64,000 nt of DNA from Cellulophaga algicola DSM 14237 (GTDB taxonomy: Bacteria > Bacteroidota > Bacteroidia > Flavobacteriales > Flavobacteriaceae): assembly GCF_000186265.1 (NCBI RefSeq), contig NC_014934.1:3348001-3412000 (forward strand), written 5' to 3'. The position numbers and the translations under genes were made by a program. A model generated the notes under the pieces. The model did no database searches, was not told the origin of the DNA, and saw only the letters and a list, made by a program, of their open reading frames with translations. Shown here in pieces: positions 44,812 through 54,531 of this stretch. Numbering within the stretch: the first letter of the stretch is position 1; every line of letters begins with the position of its first letter.

Positions 44812-44885
44812 CAAATTTAATCCCATTATTTTTTTTATAGCATGACCTAGATCAGGAATATTGAGCTTATGTCCTTGTAATTTAG
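44812..44885. promoter_or_regulatory. Shared divergent Crp-type palindrome with two -7 boxes
   Basis: TGACCTAGATCA (44843-44854). Minus direction: 23 nt to TAAATTTG (44812-44819, exact) for the YtxH gene. Plus direction: 23 nt to TAATTTAG (44878-44885, one mismatch) for the gene at 44938. One bound regulator could activate both. Confidence 0.7.
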
Positions 44886-44937
44886 CCGTAGAGAATGGAC
44901 TGACCTAATACCATACTATCTCTAAATTTTTAGTATT

Positions 44938-45420
44938 ATGAACATCCCAAAACCAGAACAAAAACAAGTTTTCCTAAAACCATATGGTCAAATTTTAGAG
45001 TTAGAAAATGCTCTTAAATTGATTCATCAAATGGATTTTAATAAAATAGCCATATCGGTTATTGGTATCCTTGAAGGCAACTATAAGAATAATCCTAAAG
45101 ATTTAGAATTTATAGAGATTAAGTTAACTCTCTTTTTTAAAAAAATATTAGGGCAAAATACTGAATTTAGTACTTTTTACAATCCTGAATTAGGTCGTTT
45201 GTTTGTAGCCGGATTTTTAGTTCCAACATTTCTTAACCCGGTAGGCAGAAAAGCTATTGGAGTGCTTTCTGGTGGACCTTATGGAATTTTAAGAGGACTT
45301 GGAGTGAGTGAGGAACAAGCAGGGGCTAGTGTTAAAAAATTAATCGATGGAACCTTTTTTTTAGTTGCTAGAGGAGACCGTTTAGATATAGAAAAATTAG
45401 AAAATACATTGACTGATTAA
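44938..45420 (+). CDS. General-stress-like protein (resembling the YflT/GSP17M end)
   Basis: A 160-aa soluble protein. I do not recognise the N-terminal 100 residues. The C-terminal part (GGPYGILRGLGVSEEQAGAS, then FLVARGDRLDIEKLENTL) resembles the Gly-rich helix and closing strand of YflT/GSP17M-type general stress proteins. The gene lies opposite the YtxH gene with a Crp-type palindrome between them, which supports a stress-related role. The family match is tentative. Confidence 0.55.
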   Translation: MNIPKPEQKQVFLKPYGQILELENALKLIHQMDFNKIAISVIGILEGNYKNNPKDLEFIEIKLTLFFKKILGQNTEFSTFYNPELGRLFVAGFLVPTFLNPVGRKAIGVLSGGPYGILRGLGVSEEQAGASVKKLIDGTFFLVARGDRLDIEKLENTLTD

Positions 45421-45551
45421 ATATTAGAAAATGGGCACACTAACGTATAAAAAATTAGTAACAACTTTAACTAAATGAATTTTTCTAAATGGGGAAAATA
45501 AGGTAAGTAATTTTGTTGCGAATCTTACTCCCATCATTTTAAACTAAAACC

Positions 45552-45911
45552 ATGATGCAAATCTCTATTTATCAACAAGCATACAAAACAACGGATAGCG
45601 TTGAGAATTTTATGGAATTCTATTATGGTTTGCGAATGCATTTTTTTGCAAGCGACTTATTGTACCATGGTCTATCTCCCAATCAAATTAGTGATGCAGT
45701 AGCAAAAGCCATGAATGTAGCTAAGTCTTCTGAAATGAACTTACGAGAACATTTTAGACCAGTTTTCAGCAGTATAGCCAACGAGATTATTAGCGATTGT
45801 AAGTTAACTCGCTTAGGGTATGGTCTTGTGCTATTAAATGCAGAAACTAAAATTTCTATAGTGGGCGAGTGGCAGCTTAAGGTATTACAGCGTTTTTTAG
45901 GAGGAGAATAA
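45552..45911 (+). CDS. Hypothetical protein (119 aa)
   Basis: A 119-aa, mostly helical soluble protein with no signal peptide, transmembrane segment or recognised domain. Notable segments are ENFMEFYYGLRMHFFASDLLY in pieces and LREHFRPVFSSIANEI. It lies 131 nt after the general-stress-like gene; an isolated TAATTTTG box (45508-45515) precedes it, but no TGA-N6-TCA site stands at the 23-nt distance. I cannot assign a function. Confidence 0.55.
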   Translation: MMQISIYQQAYKTTDSVENFMEFYYGLRMHFFASDLLYHGLSPNQISDAVAKAMNVAKSSEMNLREHFRPVFSSIANEIISDCKLTRLGYGLVLLNAETKISIVGEWQLKVLQRFLGGE

Positions 45912-46569
45912 TTTCACTATAAGAAAAGTTGCTTTGTTTTCTAAATAATCTATTTTATTTTTGGATACAGAGAATATTGAAATAATTCTTATATAGGTCT
46001 TTTTTTGTAGTAAATAAGCCCTTCCCTATACTTATCATATACCGGTGTTATTGACTTAAGAGTTCATCAATACTCTAAAGTAAATTAGAATCATTTTATA
46101 TTCAGAATTTATTCCTAGGCTTACTAAATCAGTAAAAATATCAAACTATTTTAGTTGAAATCAATTGACACAAAAAAATAATTTTCACATGTAAAGAAAT
46201 GATTTTGGAGTTTCATAAGAGAAGTAATAATTGGCAACCTGAAACATAAAAATTAAAATTATATATAAGCAGAATTTCTAGTTCAAATTTGAGTTAAATC
46301 TCATATTGAAATATTTAAAAAAAATACGATTATTTCTAATTTTTAGGTTTTAAAAATTAAAAACAATCGTAAATTAATAATTTTCGCTAGCCGTAATTAC
46401 TTATTTTCTGAAGAGAATTTACAACATTTACGAATTCTAAAACAAGTTTTAAATCTCACCATTTTTTGTTCAGAATGCAGATTTTTAACGTTGGTCCTAT
46501 GGTAATGCGCTGAGGTGTTGTCCTTCAGATTTCAAAAAAATATTAATCCCTTATTTATTAGTTTTTATT
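45912..46569. other. 658-nt AT-rich region without recognised genes
   Basis: No reading frame of gene-like quality on either strand, no tRNA fold and no strong terminator. TTGACTTAAGAGTTCATCAA near 46050 is an inverted TTGA...TCAA arrangement with wrong spacing for the island's palindrome. It may hold a lost gene or an unrecognised RNA. Confidence 0.6.
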
Positions 46570-47973
46570 CTAATATACGGCTTCAGGAGTAGTCGTCCTA
46601 ATCAATTTTTCATTAACAAATTCATAGATTCCTAAAGGAGATTGTTCTCTACCAAAACCTGAATTTTTAGTACCTCCAAAAGGTAATTCAGGAGCAATAC
46701 CGGTTACGTGATTAATATAGACCATACCTGTATCTATTTGTCTTGCCACTTTTAAAGCTTCTTGAGTATCGTTACCAAAAACGGTACTACCTAAACCATA
46801 TTTGGTAGCATTGGCAAGTGTAATAGCTTCATCTATATTTTTATAGCTATACAACATAAACACTGGACCAAATATTTCTTCGTAGTACACATCCATTTCT
46901 GGGGTAATGTCTGTAATAATGGTAGGCTCTACAAACGCACCAGGCCTATCTACACGTTTACCGCCCAAGACAATGGTGGCGTTTTGTTGTGCCGCTTTAT
47001 TAATTTGGGCAATAACACCTTGTGCCGCAGCTTCCGTACAAAGTGGGGCTACATTGGTTTCTTTATCCATTGGGTCGCCCACTTTTAAAGTGCTGAAAAA
47101 GGCCTTGACTTTAGATAAAAATTCTTCTTTTATACTTTCAGGAACGATAACCCTTTTAGGAGAAACACAGACTTGACCTGCATTCCACATTCTACCTTCA
47201 ACTGCCGTTTTTACGGCTAAATCAATATCAACATCTTCTAATACTATAAAAGGGTCACTACCGCCAAGCTCTAGCGTTGCTTTTTTAACGTTTAATCCTG
47301 CGGCACCTGCAATACTTGCTCCTGCAGGCTCACTCCCTGTTAATGTTACAGCTTTGATTTTTGGGTTAGAGACCAATTTTTTAATTTCCCTACCAGGAAT
47401 AAAGATATTGGTATATACTCCTTTAGGTAAACCAGCCTCTAGGAATAAATCTTCCATCAGTTGTGCGCATTGTGGTACGTTAGATGCATGTTTCAATACC
47501 ATAGTATTACCTGCCATCAGGTTGGCAGAAGCACTTCTGGTAATTTGATAGTATGGAAAATTCCAAGGCTGAATACTTAAAATAGTACCTATAGGTTCAT
47601 AGGAGATAAATGCATCTCCGGTTTTAACGTCCAAGGGTTTATCGGCTAAGAATACTGCTGCATTATCAGCGTAATAATCAAAAATATTTGCTGATAATTC
47701 TACTTCGTAAATAGATTCTGCCAATAGTTTCCCCATTTCTAAGGTGGCTAGTTTTCCTAATGCCTCTTTACGCTCACGCATTAAAGCAGCTACTTTATGA
47801 ATAATTTTCGCCCTTTTTTCAAAGGTCGTGTTTTTCCAAGGTTGGAAAGCTGCGTCCGCCTTATCAATTATTGCTGCTAATTGGGCATCTGTCATTGGTA
47901 GAAACTCTTTTACCAATTCGTTATTAAAAGGATTTACCGTTTTAATACTGGATGTTTTTTTTGTTACTTCCAT
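46570..47973 (-). CDS. NAD(P)-dependent aldehyde dehydrogenase, probably succinate-semialdehyde type
   Basis: A 467-aa aldehyde dehydrogenase. The signatures PWNFPYYQITRSASANLMAGNT in part, ELGGSDPFIV (general base Glu), NAGQVCVSPKRVIVP (catalytic Cys) and IFGPVFMLYSY are all present. The closing segment PFGGTKNSGFGREQSPLGIYEFVN is typical of the SSADH (Sad/GabD-like) subgroup, which oxidises succinate semialdehyde to succinate. The exact aldehyde is uncertain. The promoter carries a Crp-type palindrome. Confidence 0.88.
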   Translation of the reverse strand: MEVTKKTSSIKTVNPFNNELVKEFLPMTDAQLAAIIDKADAAFQPWKNTTFEKRAKIIHKVAALMRERKEALGKLATLEMGKLLAESIYEVELSANIFDYYADNAAVFLADKPLDVKTGDAFISYEPIGTILSIQPWNFPYYQITRSASANLMAGNTMVLKHASNVPQCAQLMEDLFLEAGLPKGVYTNIFIPGREIKKLVSNPKIKAVTLTGSEPAGASIAGAAGLNVKKATLELGGSDPFIVLEDVDIDLAVKTAVEGRMWNAGQVCVSPKRVIVPESIKEEFLSKVKAFFSTLKVGDPMDKETNVAPLCTEAAAQGVIAQINKAAQQNATIVLGGKRVDRPGAFVEPTIITDITPEMDVYYEEIFGPVFMLYSYKNIDEAITLANATKYGLGSTVFGNDTQEALKVARQIDTGMVYINHVTGIAPELPFGGTKNSGFGREQSPLGIYEFVNEKLIRTTTPEAVY

Positions 47974-48025
47974 ATCTTTTATTTTAATTATAAAATCAAG
48001 TAGATTTCATTTTTAAATGATGATT

Positions 48026-48068
48026 TAAAAGTATAGCGTTTTGATCACAATTCTCCTGACCTAAGTCA
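48026..48068 (-). promoter_or_regulatory. Crp-type palindrome and -7 box of the aldehyde dehydrogenase gene
   Basis: TGACCTAAGTCA (48057-48068), within the larger palindrome CCTGACCTAAGTCAGG, is 23 nt from TACTTTTA (48026-48033 on the minus strand; one mismatch to TAnnTTTG). Confidence 0.72.
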
Positions 48069-48140
48069 GGATGCTATTTTTTTTATCTAAAAATTACGTT
48101 TCAGTTCCATTAAAACCTCAGTAATATTTGTCATAAAAAC

Positions 48141-48176
48141 AAAAAATAGCTTAGCAATTAAGCTAAGCTATTTTTT
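48141..48176. terminator. Rho-independent terminator downstream of dps
   Basis: Perfect 15-bp stem AAAAAATAGCTTAGC / GCTAAGCTATTTTTT around a 6-nt loop; symmetric, so it works for dps from the right. It lies about 95 nt after the dps stop. Confidence 0.88.
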
Positions 48177-48271
48177 AATCTATAGAAAACTAGTAGTTCA
48201 TGTAATTGAACTCTGATGCCAACCGGACATTATTATAAAATTGCTTTATAATACGTTGGTGTCAAGTATCA

Positions 48272-48748
48272 TTATTTTAAATGTGAACGCAACATCCAAG
48301 CTGTCTTTTCATGCTGTTCCATTAATCCTGTAACATAGTCGCTTATGCCATCTGCTTTCCATTTTTTTGCAATAGGTTTTATCTCTTCTCTAATATGAAT
48401 AATAATACTTTCATGGTCTTCTAACAATTCTGAAAATATGCTTTTACTATCATTTTTACCTTTTGTTTTTTCGGTAAGATGAGTCAATTGAGAATAGTCC
48501 TTTAACGTTGCAGGCACATAATGACCTATTGCACGTATTTTTTCAGCTACGGTATCCACAACCTCTTGTTGTTCTTGATATAAGGTTTCTAGATATAGGT
48601 GTACTGAATGAAAATCTGGACCTTCAATATTCCAATGGAAATTCAGCGTTTTTGAATAAAGAACAAATTCATCTGCTAATATTTTTGATAACTGGTCTGC
48701 GATAGCTTGTCTGTTTTCTTCTGAAATACCTATGTTTGGTGTTTTCAT
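48272..48748 (-). CDS. dps: Dps family ferritin-like protein
   Basis: A 158-aa Dps protein of standard length, forming a dodecamer that oxidises iron with hydrogen peroxide and protects DNA. The ferroxidase-site ligands lie in FHWNIEGPDFHSVH and the following DTVAEKIRAIG stretch, as in other Dps proteins. The regulatory region carries a Crp-type palindrome at the fixed distance from a perfect -7 box, pointing to stress control. A terminator follows. Confidence 0.94.
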   Translation of the reverse strand: MKTPNIGISEENRQAIADQLSKILADEFVLYSKTLNFHWNIEGPDFHSVHLYLETLYQEQQEVVDTVAEKIRAIGHYVPATLKDYSQLTHLTEKTKGKNDSKSIFSELLEDHESIIIHIREEIKPIAKKWKADGISDYVTGLMEQHEKTAWMLRSHLK

Positions 48749-48776
48749 GTTTTGTGTTTTACAATTTATTATAGCC

Positions 48777-48819
48777 CAAAGGTATTTTGATTAAAAAGTG
48801 TGTACACTGATATAGATCA
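48777..48819 (-). promoter_or_regulatory. Crp-type palindrome and -7 box of dps
   Basis: TGATATAGATCA (48808-48819), 23 nt, TACCTTTG (48777-48784 on the minus strand), an exact TAnnTTTG. The box is 29 nt before the dps ATG. Confidence 0.78.
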
Positions 48820-48899
48820 TGTATATACTTTTAATAATGATTGTAGCATTGAAGGCTAAAAAAAAAGAAACACTACGTTAAAATGGTTTTTTAGTACAC

Positions 48900-49535
48900 C
48901 TATATTTTAGTGTTTGTATGTCTGTTTTTTTGGTATCCATAGAAAAATAAAAAAGCTATAACCGCCCCTAAAAAAGCTAGTGCCATATCTTTTTGAGCAT
49001 CCCAAACATCGCCTTGTATGCCCAAATAAGAAACGCCCTGTTCCACAAAGAAAACATCGGCGACCAACCATTCAATAATTTCATAAAGGCAACTGACAGA
49101 AAGCGTTGTCATTATGGGGAACAATAATGCAATTCTCTGAGGATATTTTAACCATTTTGAAAAGCATTCCTGCATAGGATAATAGAGCAAAAAACCAAAA
49201 CTAAAATGGACCAACCTATCATACTGATTTCTTGGAGAATGAAAGAGATCCTGCAACCAATATCCGAAGGTATTATCTGCATAGGTGTATTTAGAACCAT
49301 AGACATGCAGACATAAAAAGATACAGATAAGCAAATAACTAAAGTTGCTGAATCTGTATCTTTTGAAAGTGAAAATTAAAAAAAATAATGAAATCACCGT
49401 TAAGGTATTTTCAATATACCAATTAGAGATATCTGTTGTTCCAATTAAAGAATTTAGCCATACAATGATAAATAAAAGGCAAAAAAGAACAATTAACTTA
49501 TTTTTTTTAGCAGGACTAGCGGTTCGTTTATTCAT
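48900..49535 (-). CDS. DUF2238 family integral membrane protein
   Basis: A 211-aa membrane protein with six predicted helices. The central segment RNQYDRLVHFSFGFLLYYPM and the later YEIIEWLVAD are typical of DUF2238 (YjdF-like) proteins, whose function is not established. It lies 47 nt downstream of the pyruvate oxidase gene on the same strand and may be the last gene of that operon. Confidence 0.85.
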   Translation of the reverse strand: MNKRTASPAKKNKLIVLFCLLFIIVWLNSLIGTTDISNWYIENTLTVISLFFLIFTFKRYRFSNFSYLLICIFLCLHVYGSKYTYADNTFGYWLQDLFHSPRNQYDRLVHFSFGFLLYYPMQECFSKWLKYPQRIALLFPIMTTLSVSCLYEIIEWLVADVFFVEQGVSYLGIQGDVWDAQKDMALAFLGAVIAFLFFYGYQKNRHTNTKI

Positions 49536-49582
49536 TTATTCTTTCCTTGGTGCTATTTTATTAAAAATATAAAAAATAGCAC

Positions 49583-51319
49583 TTACAACACTTCTTTCAT
49601 GTGTTTGTAATTTGTTTTTACCATTTCTAAAACCTCATCCATTCTTCCGCTCAGGATCATTTTACTCATAGATAGGGCATAACCTTTCATTTGGTCAAAT
49701 TCCATTTTTGGTGGCATTGCTAATGCTTGTGGGTTGGTAAATACACTCACCAAAACAGGACCATCGTGTGCAAATGCTTCTTCCAAAGATTTTTTTACAT
49801 CTTCAGGTTTTGTAACCGAAATTCCTTTGAATCCCATGGCTTGTGCTATCATTTCAAAATTAGGGTTCACCATCTCCGTTTCATTATTAGGTAAACCTTC
49901 TACTTGCATTTCCAATTGTACCATTCCCAAAGAACGGTTATTAAAAACAATTAGTTTTATAGGAAGGTTGTATTGCTTGATAGTTGCTAAGTCTCCCAAT
50001 AACATAGAAAGACCACCATCACCACAAAATGCAACAACTTGTCTTTCAGGATAGGCTAATTGTGCTCCTATAGCCATAGGCATGGCATTTGCCATAGAAC
50101 CATGATTGAAAGAACCTAACATGATTCGTTTTCCAGTACCGTGAATATATCTTGCCCCCCATACACAACACATTCCTGTATCTACTGTGAAAACGGTATC
50201 ATCATCAGCCATTTTATCGATGGTAGATGCCACATATTCGGGACTAATATGATGTTCAAACCCCTCATCGTTTACATAGACATTCAAGTTTTCTTTCACT
50301 TTTTCATAAAATTCTAATTGAGCATCTAAGAAACTGGTATCTTCTTTTTCGTTGATTAATGGCAAGAGAGCCGCAATGGTATCTGTTATTCTTCCGGTCA
50401 ATCCCATTTCTAATTTTGCCCGTCTTCCTAGGCGTTCTGGTTTTTCATCTACCTGAATTATTTTATTTTTTACGGGCATAAAATGCTCGTAAGGAAAATC
50501 AGTTCCTAATAATATCACGACATCCGATTCGTGCATGGCATGAAAAGCAGATGGAACACCGAGTAAACCTGTCATTCCTACTTCGTATGGATTGTTGTGC
50601 TGCATCCCCATTTTGCCACGGAAAGAATATCCAATGGGTGCTTTTAGTAATCCTGCTAATTTTATAATGTCGTCATGAGCTTCCCTTGCTCCAATACCAC
50701 AATAAATAGAAATTTTTGGATGCTTATTCACCAAGTGGGCTAATTTTTGCATCTCATTATCTGTAGGGCGTAAAATGGTTTCGCTATGATAGTTATACAT
50801 AGACGTTGCACTTTCTTCAGCAGGCATGGCAGATACATCACCAGGCAAACCAAATACAGCAACTCCTTTTTTATGAACCGCATTTTGGATAGCAGCTTGT
50901 AACATGCGAGGTACTTGTTTGGGCGTAGTTGCCACTTCATTGTATACGCTACAATCATCAAATAATTTGCACGTATTTGTAGCTTGAAAATAATCAACGC
51001 CAAATTCTGGGGTATTAATAGTAGAGGCAATAGCGATAATGGGTACTCCAGAACGGTTGGCATCATAGAGTCCGTTTATTAAATGCACATGACCAGGGCC
51101 ACTGCTTCCTGCACAACAAGCTAAACCGTCCAATTCTGCTTCCGCAGCAGCAGCATAAGCGCCCACTTCTTCGTGGCGAACATGAATCCATTTAATTTTT
51201 CCGCTTCTTCTTACCGCATCATTCAGTTCGTTGAGACTATCACCCGTTACAGCATAAATTCTTTTTACGTTATTATTTACCAACATCTCTACGATTTGGT
51301 CTGCTACTTTTTTTCCCAT
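49583..51319 (-). CDS. poxB: Pyruvate dehydrogenase (quinone), PoxB-like
   Basis: A 578-aa thiamine-diphosphate enzyme oxidising pyruvate to acetate and CO2 and passing electrons to quinone. The TPP glutamate lies in HVRHEEVGAYAAAAEA, and the TPP/Mg motif is GDGGLSMLLGDLATIKQYN with FNN at its end. FAD-binding segments occur mid-protein (GCGIGARE-like YCGIGAREAHDD). Length and layout match E. coli PoxB rather than acetolactate synthase. It bypasses the CoA-dependent route, which is useful in stationary or stressed cells, and fits with the pyruvate kinase and aldehyde dehydrogenase of the island. It is downstream of a DsbA-like and a peroxiredoxin gene. Confidence 0.92.
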   Translation of the reverse strand: MGKKVADQIVEMLVNNNVKRIYAVTGDSLNELNDAVRRSGKIKWIHVRHEEVGAYAAAAEAELDGLACCAGSSGPGHVHLINGLYDANRSGVPIIAIASTINTPEFGVDYFQATNTCKLFDDCSVYNEVATTPKQVPRMLQAAIQNAVHKKGVAVFGLPGDVSAMPAEESATSMYNYHSETILRPTDNEMQKLAHLVNKHPKISIYCGIGAREAHDDIIKLAGLLKAPIGYSFRGKMGMQHNNPYEVGMTGLLGVPSAFHAMHESDVVILLGTDFPYEHFMPVKNKIIQVDEKPERLGRRAKLEMGLTGRITDTIAALLPLINEKEDTSFLDAQLEFYEKVKENLNVYVNDEGFEHHISPEYVASTIDKMADDDTVFTVDTGMCCVWGARYIHGTGKRIMLGSFNHGSMANAMPMAIGAQLAYPERQVVAFCGDGGLSMLLGDLATIKQYNLPIKLIVFNNRSLGMVQLEMQVEGLPNNETEMVNPNFEMIAQAMGFKGISVTKPEDVKKSLEEAFAHDGPVLVSVFTNPQALAMPPKMEFDQMKGYALSMSKMILSGRMDEVLEMVKTNYKHMKEVL

Positions 51320-51344
51320 GATTGTTTTTTTATGTTGAAAGATA

Positions 51345-51860
51345 TTAAGCTACACGTTCCTGAATCAATTCTAGTAAATTAGAAGCATCTCCGTCAAATT
51401 TATTTCCGTTTACGAAAAAAGAAGGCGTACCATTAACACCGCTGCGAATGCCACTTTCAAAATCAGTATCAATTTTTTCTGCAATATTATTTTGTCGCAT
51501 ATCCATTTTGAACTTTTGAATATCCATCCTTAAGTTTTCTGCACGTTGGACAAAATCGTTGGGTTGTAAATATTCTTGATTTTCGAAAATACTATTATGC
51601 ATCTCCCAATATTTTCCCTGTAATGCAGCAGCTTCTGTTGCTTTTGCAGCCTCAAGTGCATTTGTGTGCATTTCGGATAAAGGGAAATTACGAAAAACAA
51701 ATTTAATTTGGTTACTAAATTCCTTCATTATTGTTTCCATAATTGAGTGCGCTGCACCACAATGGGCACATTCAAAGTCACCATATTCTACAATTTCTAA
51801 ACTGGCGTTTAAATTTCCCTTGATGTGATCGCTATGATTAATTGCGGGATGTAAACTCAT
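51345..51860 (-). CDS. DsbA family thiol:disulfide oxidoreductase-like protein
   Basis: A 171-aa thioredoxin-fold protein with active site ECAHCGAAHS (CxxC) and the cis-Pro segment GVNGTPSFFVNG. The intervening helical insertion is that of DsbA/DsbG-type proteins. No signal peptide is visible, so it is probably cytoplasmic, unlike classical DsbA. It sits between the peroxiredoxin (11-nt gap) and poxB (25-nt gap) and may recycle the peroxiredoxin; that is inference. Confidence 0.9.
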   Translation of the reverse strand: MSLHPAINHSDHIKGNLNASLEIVEYGDFECAHCGAAHSIMETIMKEFSNQIKFVFRNFPLSEMHTNALEAAKATEAAALQGKYWEMHNSIFENQEYLQPNDFVQRAENLRMDIQKFKMDMRQNNIAEKIDTDFESGIRSGVNGTPSFFVNGNKFDGDASNLLELIQERVA

Positions 51861-51871
51861 TTTATAAGTAA

Positions 51872-52363
51872 TTATTTATTCATTTTTTCGAGAGCATCCA
51901 AAATACCGTCGGCACCGGGATTAATTGCTGTAGGAGAAACATAACTCCACTCAATAATGCCTTTTTTATTGATCACGAATAATGCTCGTTTGCATTGGCC
52001 TTCGGTATCATCGTAAACATCATAAGACTTTGCTAGAGCACCTTTTGGTTCAAAGTCGGCCAATAAAGGGAAATGTAAATTTCGCGATGTACTAAATGCC
52101 ATATGGCACCATTTACTATCTACTGATATGCCGAATATTTCAGCATCATATTTTTTGAAATATTTTAGGGTCTCATTGTATAGTGCCATTTGGTCGCTAC
52201 AAACTGGACTCCAGTCTGCAGGATAAAAGGCAAGAATTACATTCTTACCTTTCATTTCAGATAACGCTATTTTTTGGTCTGGTGTGGCGTACAATTTAAA
52301 GTCAGGTGCGCTATCGTTTTTATGTAGCATATTTTTTTTTTTTTGATAAGTCATTGCTTTCAT
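51872..52363 (-). CDS. Peroxiredoxin (AhpC/TSA family)
   Basis: A 163-aa thiol peroxidase. The peroxidatic Cys is in YPADWSPVCSDQMALYNE, the family P-x-x-x-T/S-x-x-C motif, with the second half FPLLADFEPKGALAKSYDV. It reduces hydrogen peroxide or organic peroxides in the cytoplasm. The start may be the Met at 52330 (MLHKNDSAPDF), because the preceding 11 residues, including an AAA-run-encoded KKK, are not family-like. It is first in a run with the DsbA-like gene and poxB. No TGA-N6-TCA site was found in the 137 nt upstream. Confidence 0.9.
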   Translation of the reverse strand: MKAMTYQKKKNMLHKNDSAPDFKLYATPDQKIALSEMKGKNVILAFYPADWSPVCSDQMALYNETLKYFKKYDAEIFGISVDSKWCHMAFSTSRNLHFPLLADFEPKGALAKSYDVYDDTEGQCKRALFVINKKGIIEWSYVSPTAINPGADGILDALEKMNK

Positions 52364-52500
52364 GTTCAGTTACAGATACTTCTGTTAAATGCATTAGTTT
52401 CAAAAATGATTTTATCTACTCTTTAGATTTAGCTTTAAAAGGACGACATACTATTCGATGAGGTATCCAGTTCGTATTCACGTTCAAATTTCTTATGGTA

Positions 52501-54441
52501 TTAATGCGTAAGCTCTTTAGCCCAGCCTTTAAGTTTTTCTAACTGTTCGGTTAAAAAAGAATCATGCTGCTCTTCGTCTTCTACTCCTTCAGGTAAAATA
52601 TGTTCAAAGTAGGTATTTTTTAATACCCGTTTTAAAACACTTTCTCCAGGAAAAGGTTTGTAATCGTTTAAAGCTTTAGCTGCTTTCAATAGTTGACGAA
52701 TGTCATACTGACCAGCAGCAATATCAGGCACTTGCTTGTTAAGGTTTAGCAATTTGTAAACAGCTATTCTAGCAGTTCTAATCGAAGCATCTACGGTAAA
52801 CACCACATCATTATGTGTTTCTACAAACTGTCCTACAAGCCCTAAATTCTTAGAGCCATTTGGTACAACTTCTGGCCTGTCTCCTGCTGCTCTAGGCATA
52901 AACATTGAGGTTATGTAGGGCATGAAGCTGGTTTTTACAATAGTATTTTTTATAATAGTAGCTATTTGATCTTCTAATCCAATATGAAAACATAACTCCG
53001 CTAATACTTCATTACCAGTACATTGTGGCATTGTTTTTTTACTGTAGTTACCGTTTTTATCCATAAATAAAGCATACACCCATATCACCAGAATGTCATC
53101 TGGTTGTTCAGGAAAGTGCGGTTGGCGATTAATGGTAAAACTCATTAACCAGTTAGAGTCTGTTATAGTGACAATCCCTCCGGTTGCTGATTTTCCAGAA
53201 TAAGGGTCGTTTACACAGTATTCTTTTATTTTTTCTGTGAAAGCTGATGGGCGACACGTTAATGTTGCAGACTCCCAAGAAGATTTTTTAACAGAACTGT
53301 AGAACTTTTCAGGTTTACCAAATTCAATAGATTTTGTAGCTAAGTTTTTCCATAACTGCCATCCGTCACTTTCACCACTTTTTATATCATCAATAGCTAC
53401 AATAGGTGCATTTATATTATCGCCATAATGGGTGTCTTCTGTCATAGAACCTGTGGTAACAATTACAAAATCGTTTTCAGTTACAGCGATGGTTACTTCT
53501 TTATCTTCTTGTTGGGTAATTATACCTTTAACTACTTTACCTTCTGTGTTTATTTGTACCTCTAAATCTTTAACGAAGGTGTTGAACTGAATTTTAACAC
53601 CTTTAGATTTTAGATGATCTGTCAACGGTTTTACGAAGGTATCATGCTGATTGTATTTAGGAAATACCAAGCATGATAGATCATTAAAACCATCAATACG
53701 GTGTAAAAATCGGTGCATATATAATTTGCACTCTAGTAAACTATGCCAGTTTTCAAAGGCGAACATGGTACGAAATAAAGTCCAGAAATTACTTTTAAAA
53801 AATGAGTCACTAAAATAACTTTCTACGGTAACATCATCTAGCTCTTCTTTCTTTTTTAGTAAAAGTTTTACGATGGCTAATTGATCTAATTTATCTAGGC
53901 CAAATTTACTGAAATCTTGTATTTCCCCATTATTATGAATTAATCTAGCTTTTGAGTAATTAGGATCATTATCATTTAATAAACGAAATTCGTCTAAAAC
54001 ACTATACGGAGCAGGCATTTCTAAGGCAGGTATATCTTGAAAAATATCCCATAAATTCTCATAGTTCATTTCCAGTTCCCTACCACCTCTTATAAGGTAG
54101 CCATCTTTAGCATTTCCTGAGCCATCTAAAGAACCGCCTTCAATAGCTATTTTGTCAAGAAAAATTATATTTTCTCCGGGAATGTGCCCATCACGTATAA
54201 AGTAATATGCAGCAGATAGGCCTGCAATACCTGTTCCTACTATATAAACTTTACTGTCTTTAAAAGATTTAGAGGGTATACCTTTGTTACGTTGGTAGTT
54301 TCCTTTAAGATCAGCAAAAGGCATGGGTTGATCTTTAGAATTACGTACTACTTCTTTGCTAGCATCTGGAGCATGATCTATATGCCCTGGGAATGGTGAT
54401 GCATTTAATACTTTGTCGAATTTTTCTGTTATTTTTCCCAT
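52501..54441 (-). CDS. ohyA: Oleate hydratase (Glu-type)
   Basis: A 646-aa FAD-dependent fatty-acid hydratase, of typical length for the family. The dinucleotide-binding motif [17 protein letters not shown] is followed by [15 protein letters not shown], which holds the catalytic-type Glu of the classical RGGREM motif. It adds water to the cis-9 double bond of oleate, giving 10-hydroxystearate; in bacteria this is linked to detoxifying or modifying unsaturated fatty acids at the membrane. It starts 90 nt behind the HdeD gene. No close Crp-type site was found. Confidence 0.92.
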   Translation of the reverse strand: MGKITEKFDKVLNASPFPGHIDHAPDASKEVVRNSKDQPMPFADLKGNYQRNKGIPSKSFKDSKVYIVGTGIAGLSAAYYFIRDGHIPGENIIFLDKIAIEGGSLDGSGNAKDGYLIRGGRELEMNYENLWDIFQDIPALEMPAPYSVLDEFRLLNDNDPNYSKARLIHNNGEIQDFSKFGLDKLDQLAIVKLLLKKKEELDDVTVESYFSDSFFKSNFWTLFRTMFAFENWHSLLECKLYMHRFLHRIDGFNDLSCLVFPKYNQHDTFVKPLTDHLKSKGVKIQFNTFVKDLEVQINTEGKVVKGIITQQEDKEVTIAVTENDFVIVTTGSMTEDTHYGDNINAPIVAIDDIKSGESDGWQLWKNLATKSIEFGKPEKFYSSVKKSSWESATLTCRPSAFTEKIKEYCVNDPYSGKSATGGIVTITDSNWLMSFTINRQPHFPEQPDDILVIWVYALFMDKNGNYSKKTMPQCTGNEVLAELCFHIGLEDQIATIIKNTIVKTSFMPYITSMFMPRAAGDRPEVVPNGSKNLGLVGQFVETHNDVVFTVDASIRTARIAVYKLLNLNKQVPDIAAGQYDIRQLLKAAKALNDYKPFPGESVLKRVLKNTYFEHILPEGVEDEEQHDSFLTEQLEKLKGWAKELTH

Positions 54442-54494
54442 GATTTCTAATTTTATTTTTAATTATGATACATTTTTAGTTTCTACCTAAATTA

Positions 54495-54515
54495 CCTCAT
54501 AAATGGATTATGAGG
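54495..54515. terminator. Inverted repeat between hdeD and the oleate hydratase gene
   Basis: CCTCATAA (54495-54502) and TTATGAGG (54508-54515) form a perfect 8-bp stem without a T run. It may be a weak terminator, a transcript-processing site or an operator. Confidence 0.4.
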
Positions 54516-54531
54516 ACTTAGAGAAAGTGTC

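Noticed and set aside
45508-45515. TAATTTTG before the 45552 gene as a tenth regulon promoter
   Set aside because: No TGA-N6-TCA palindrome at the 23-nt distance; only a loose TGAATTTTTCT at the wrong spacing.
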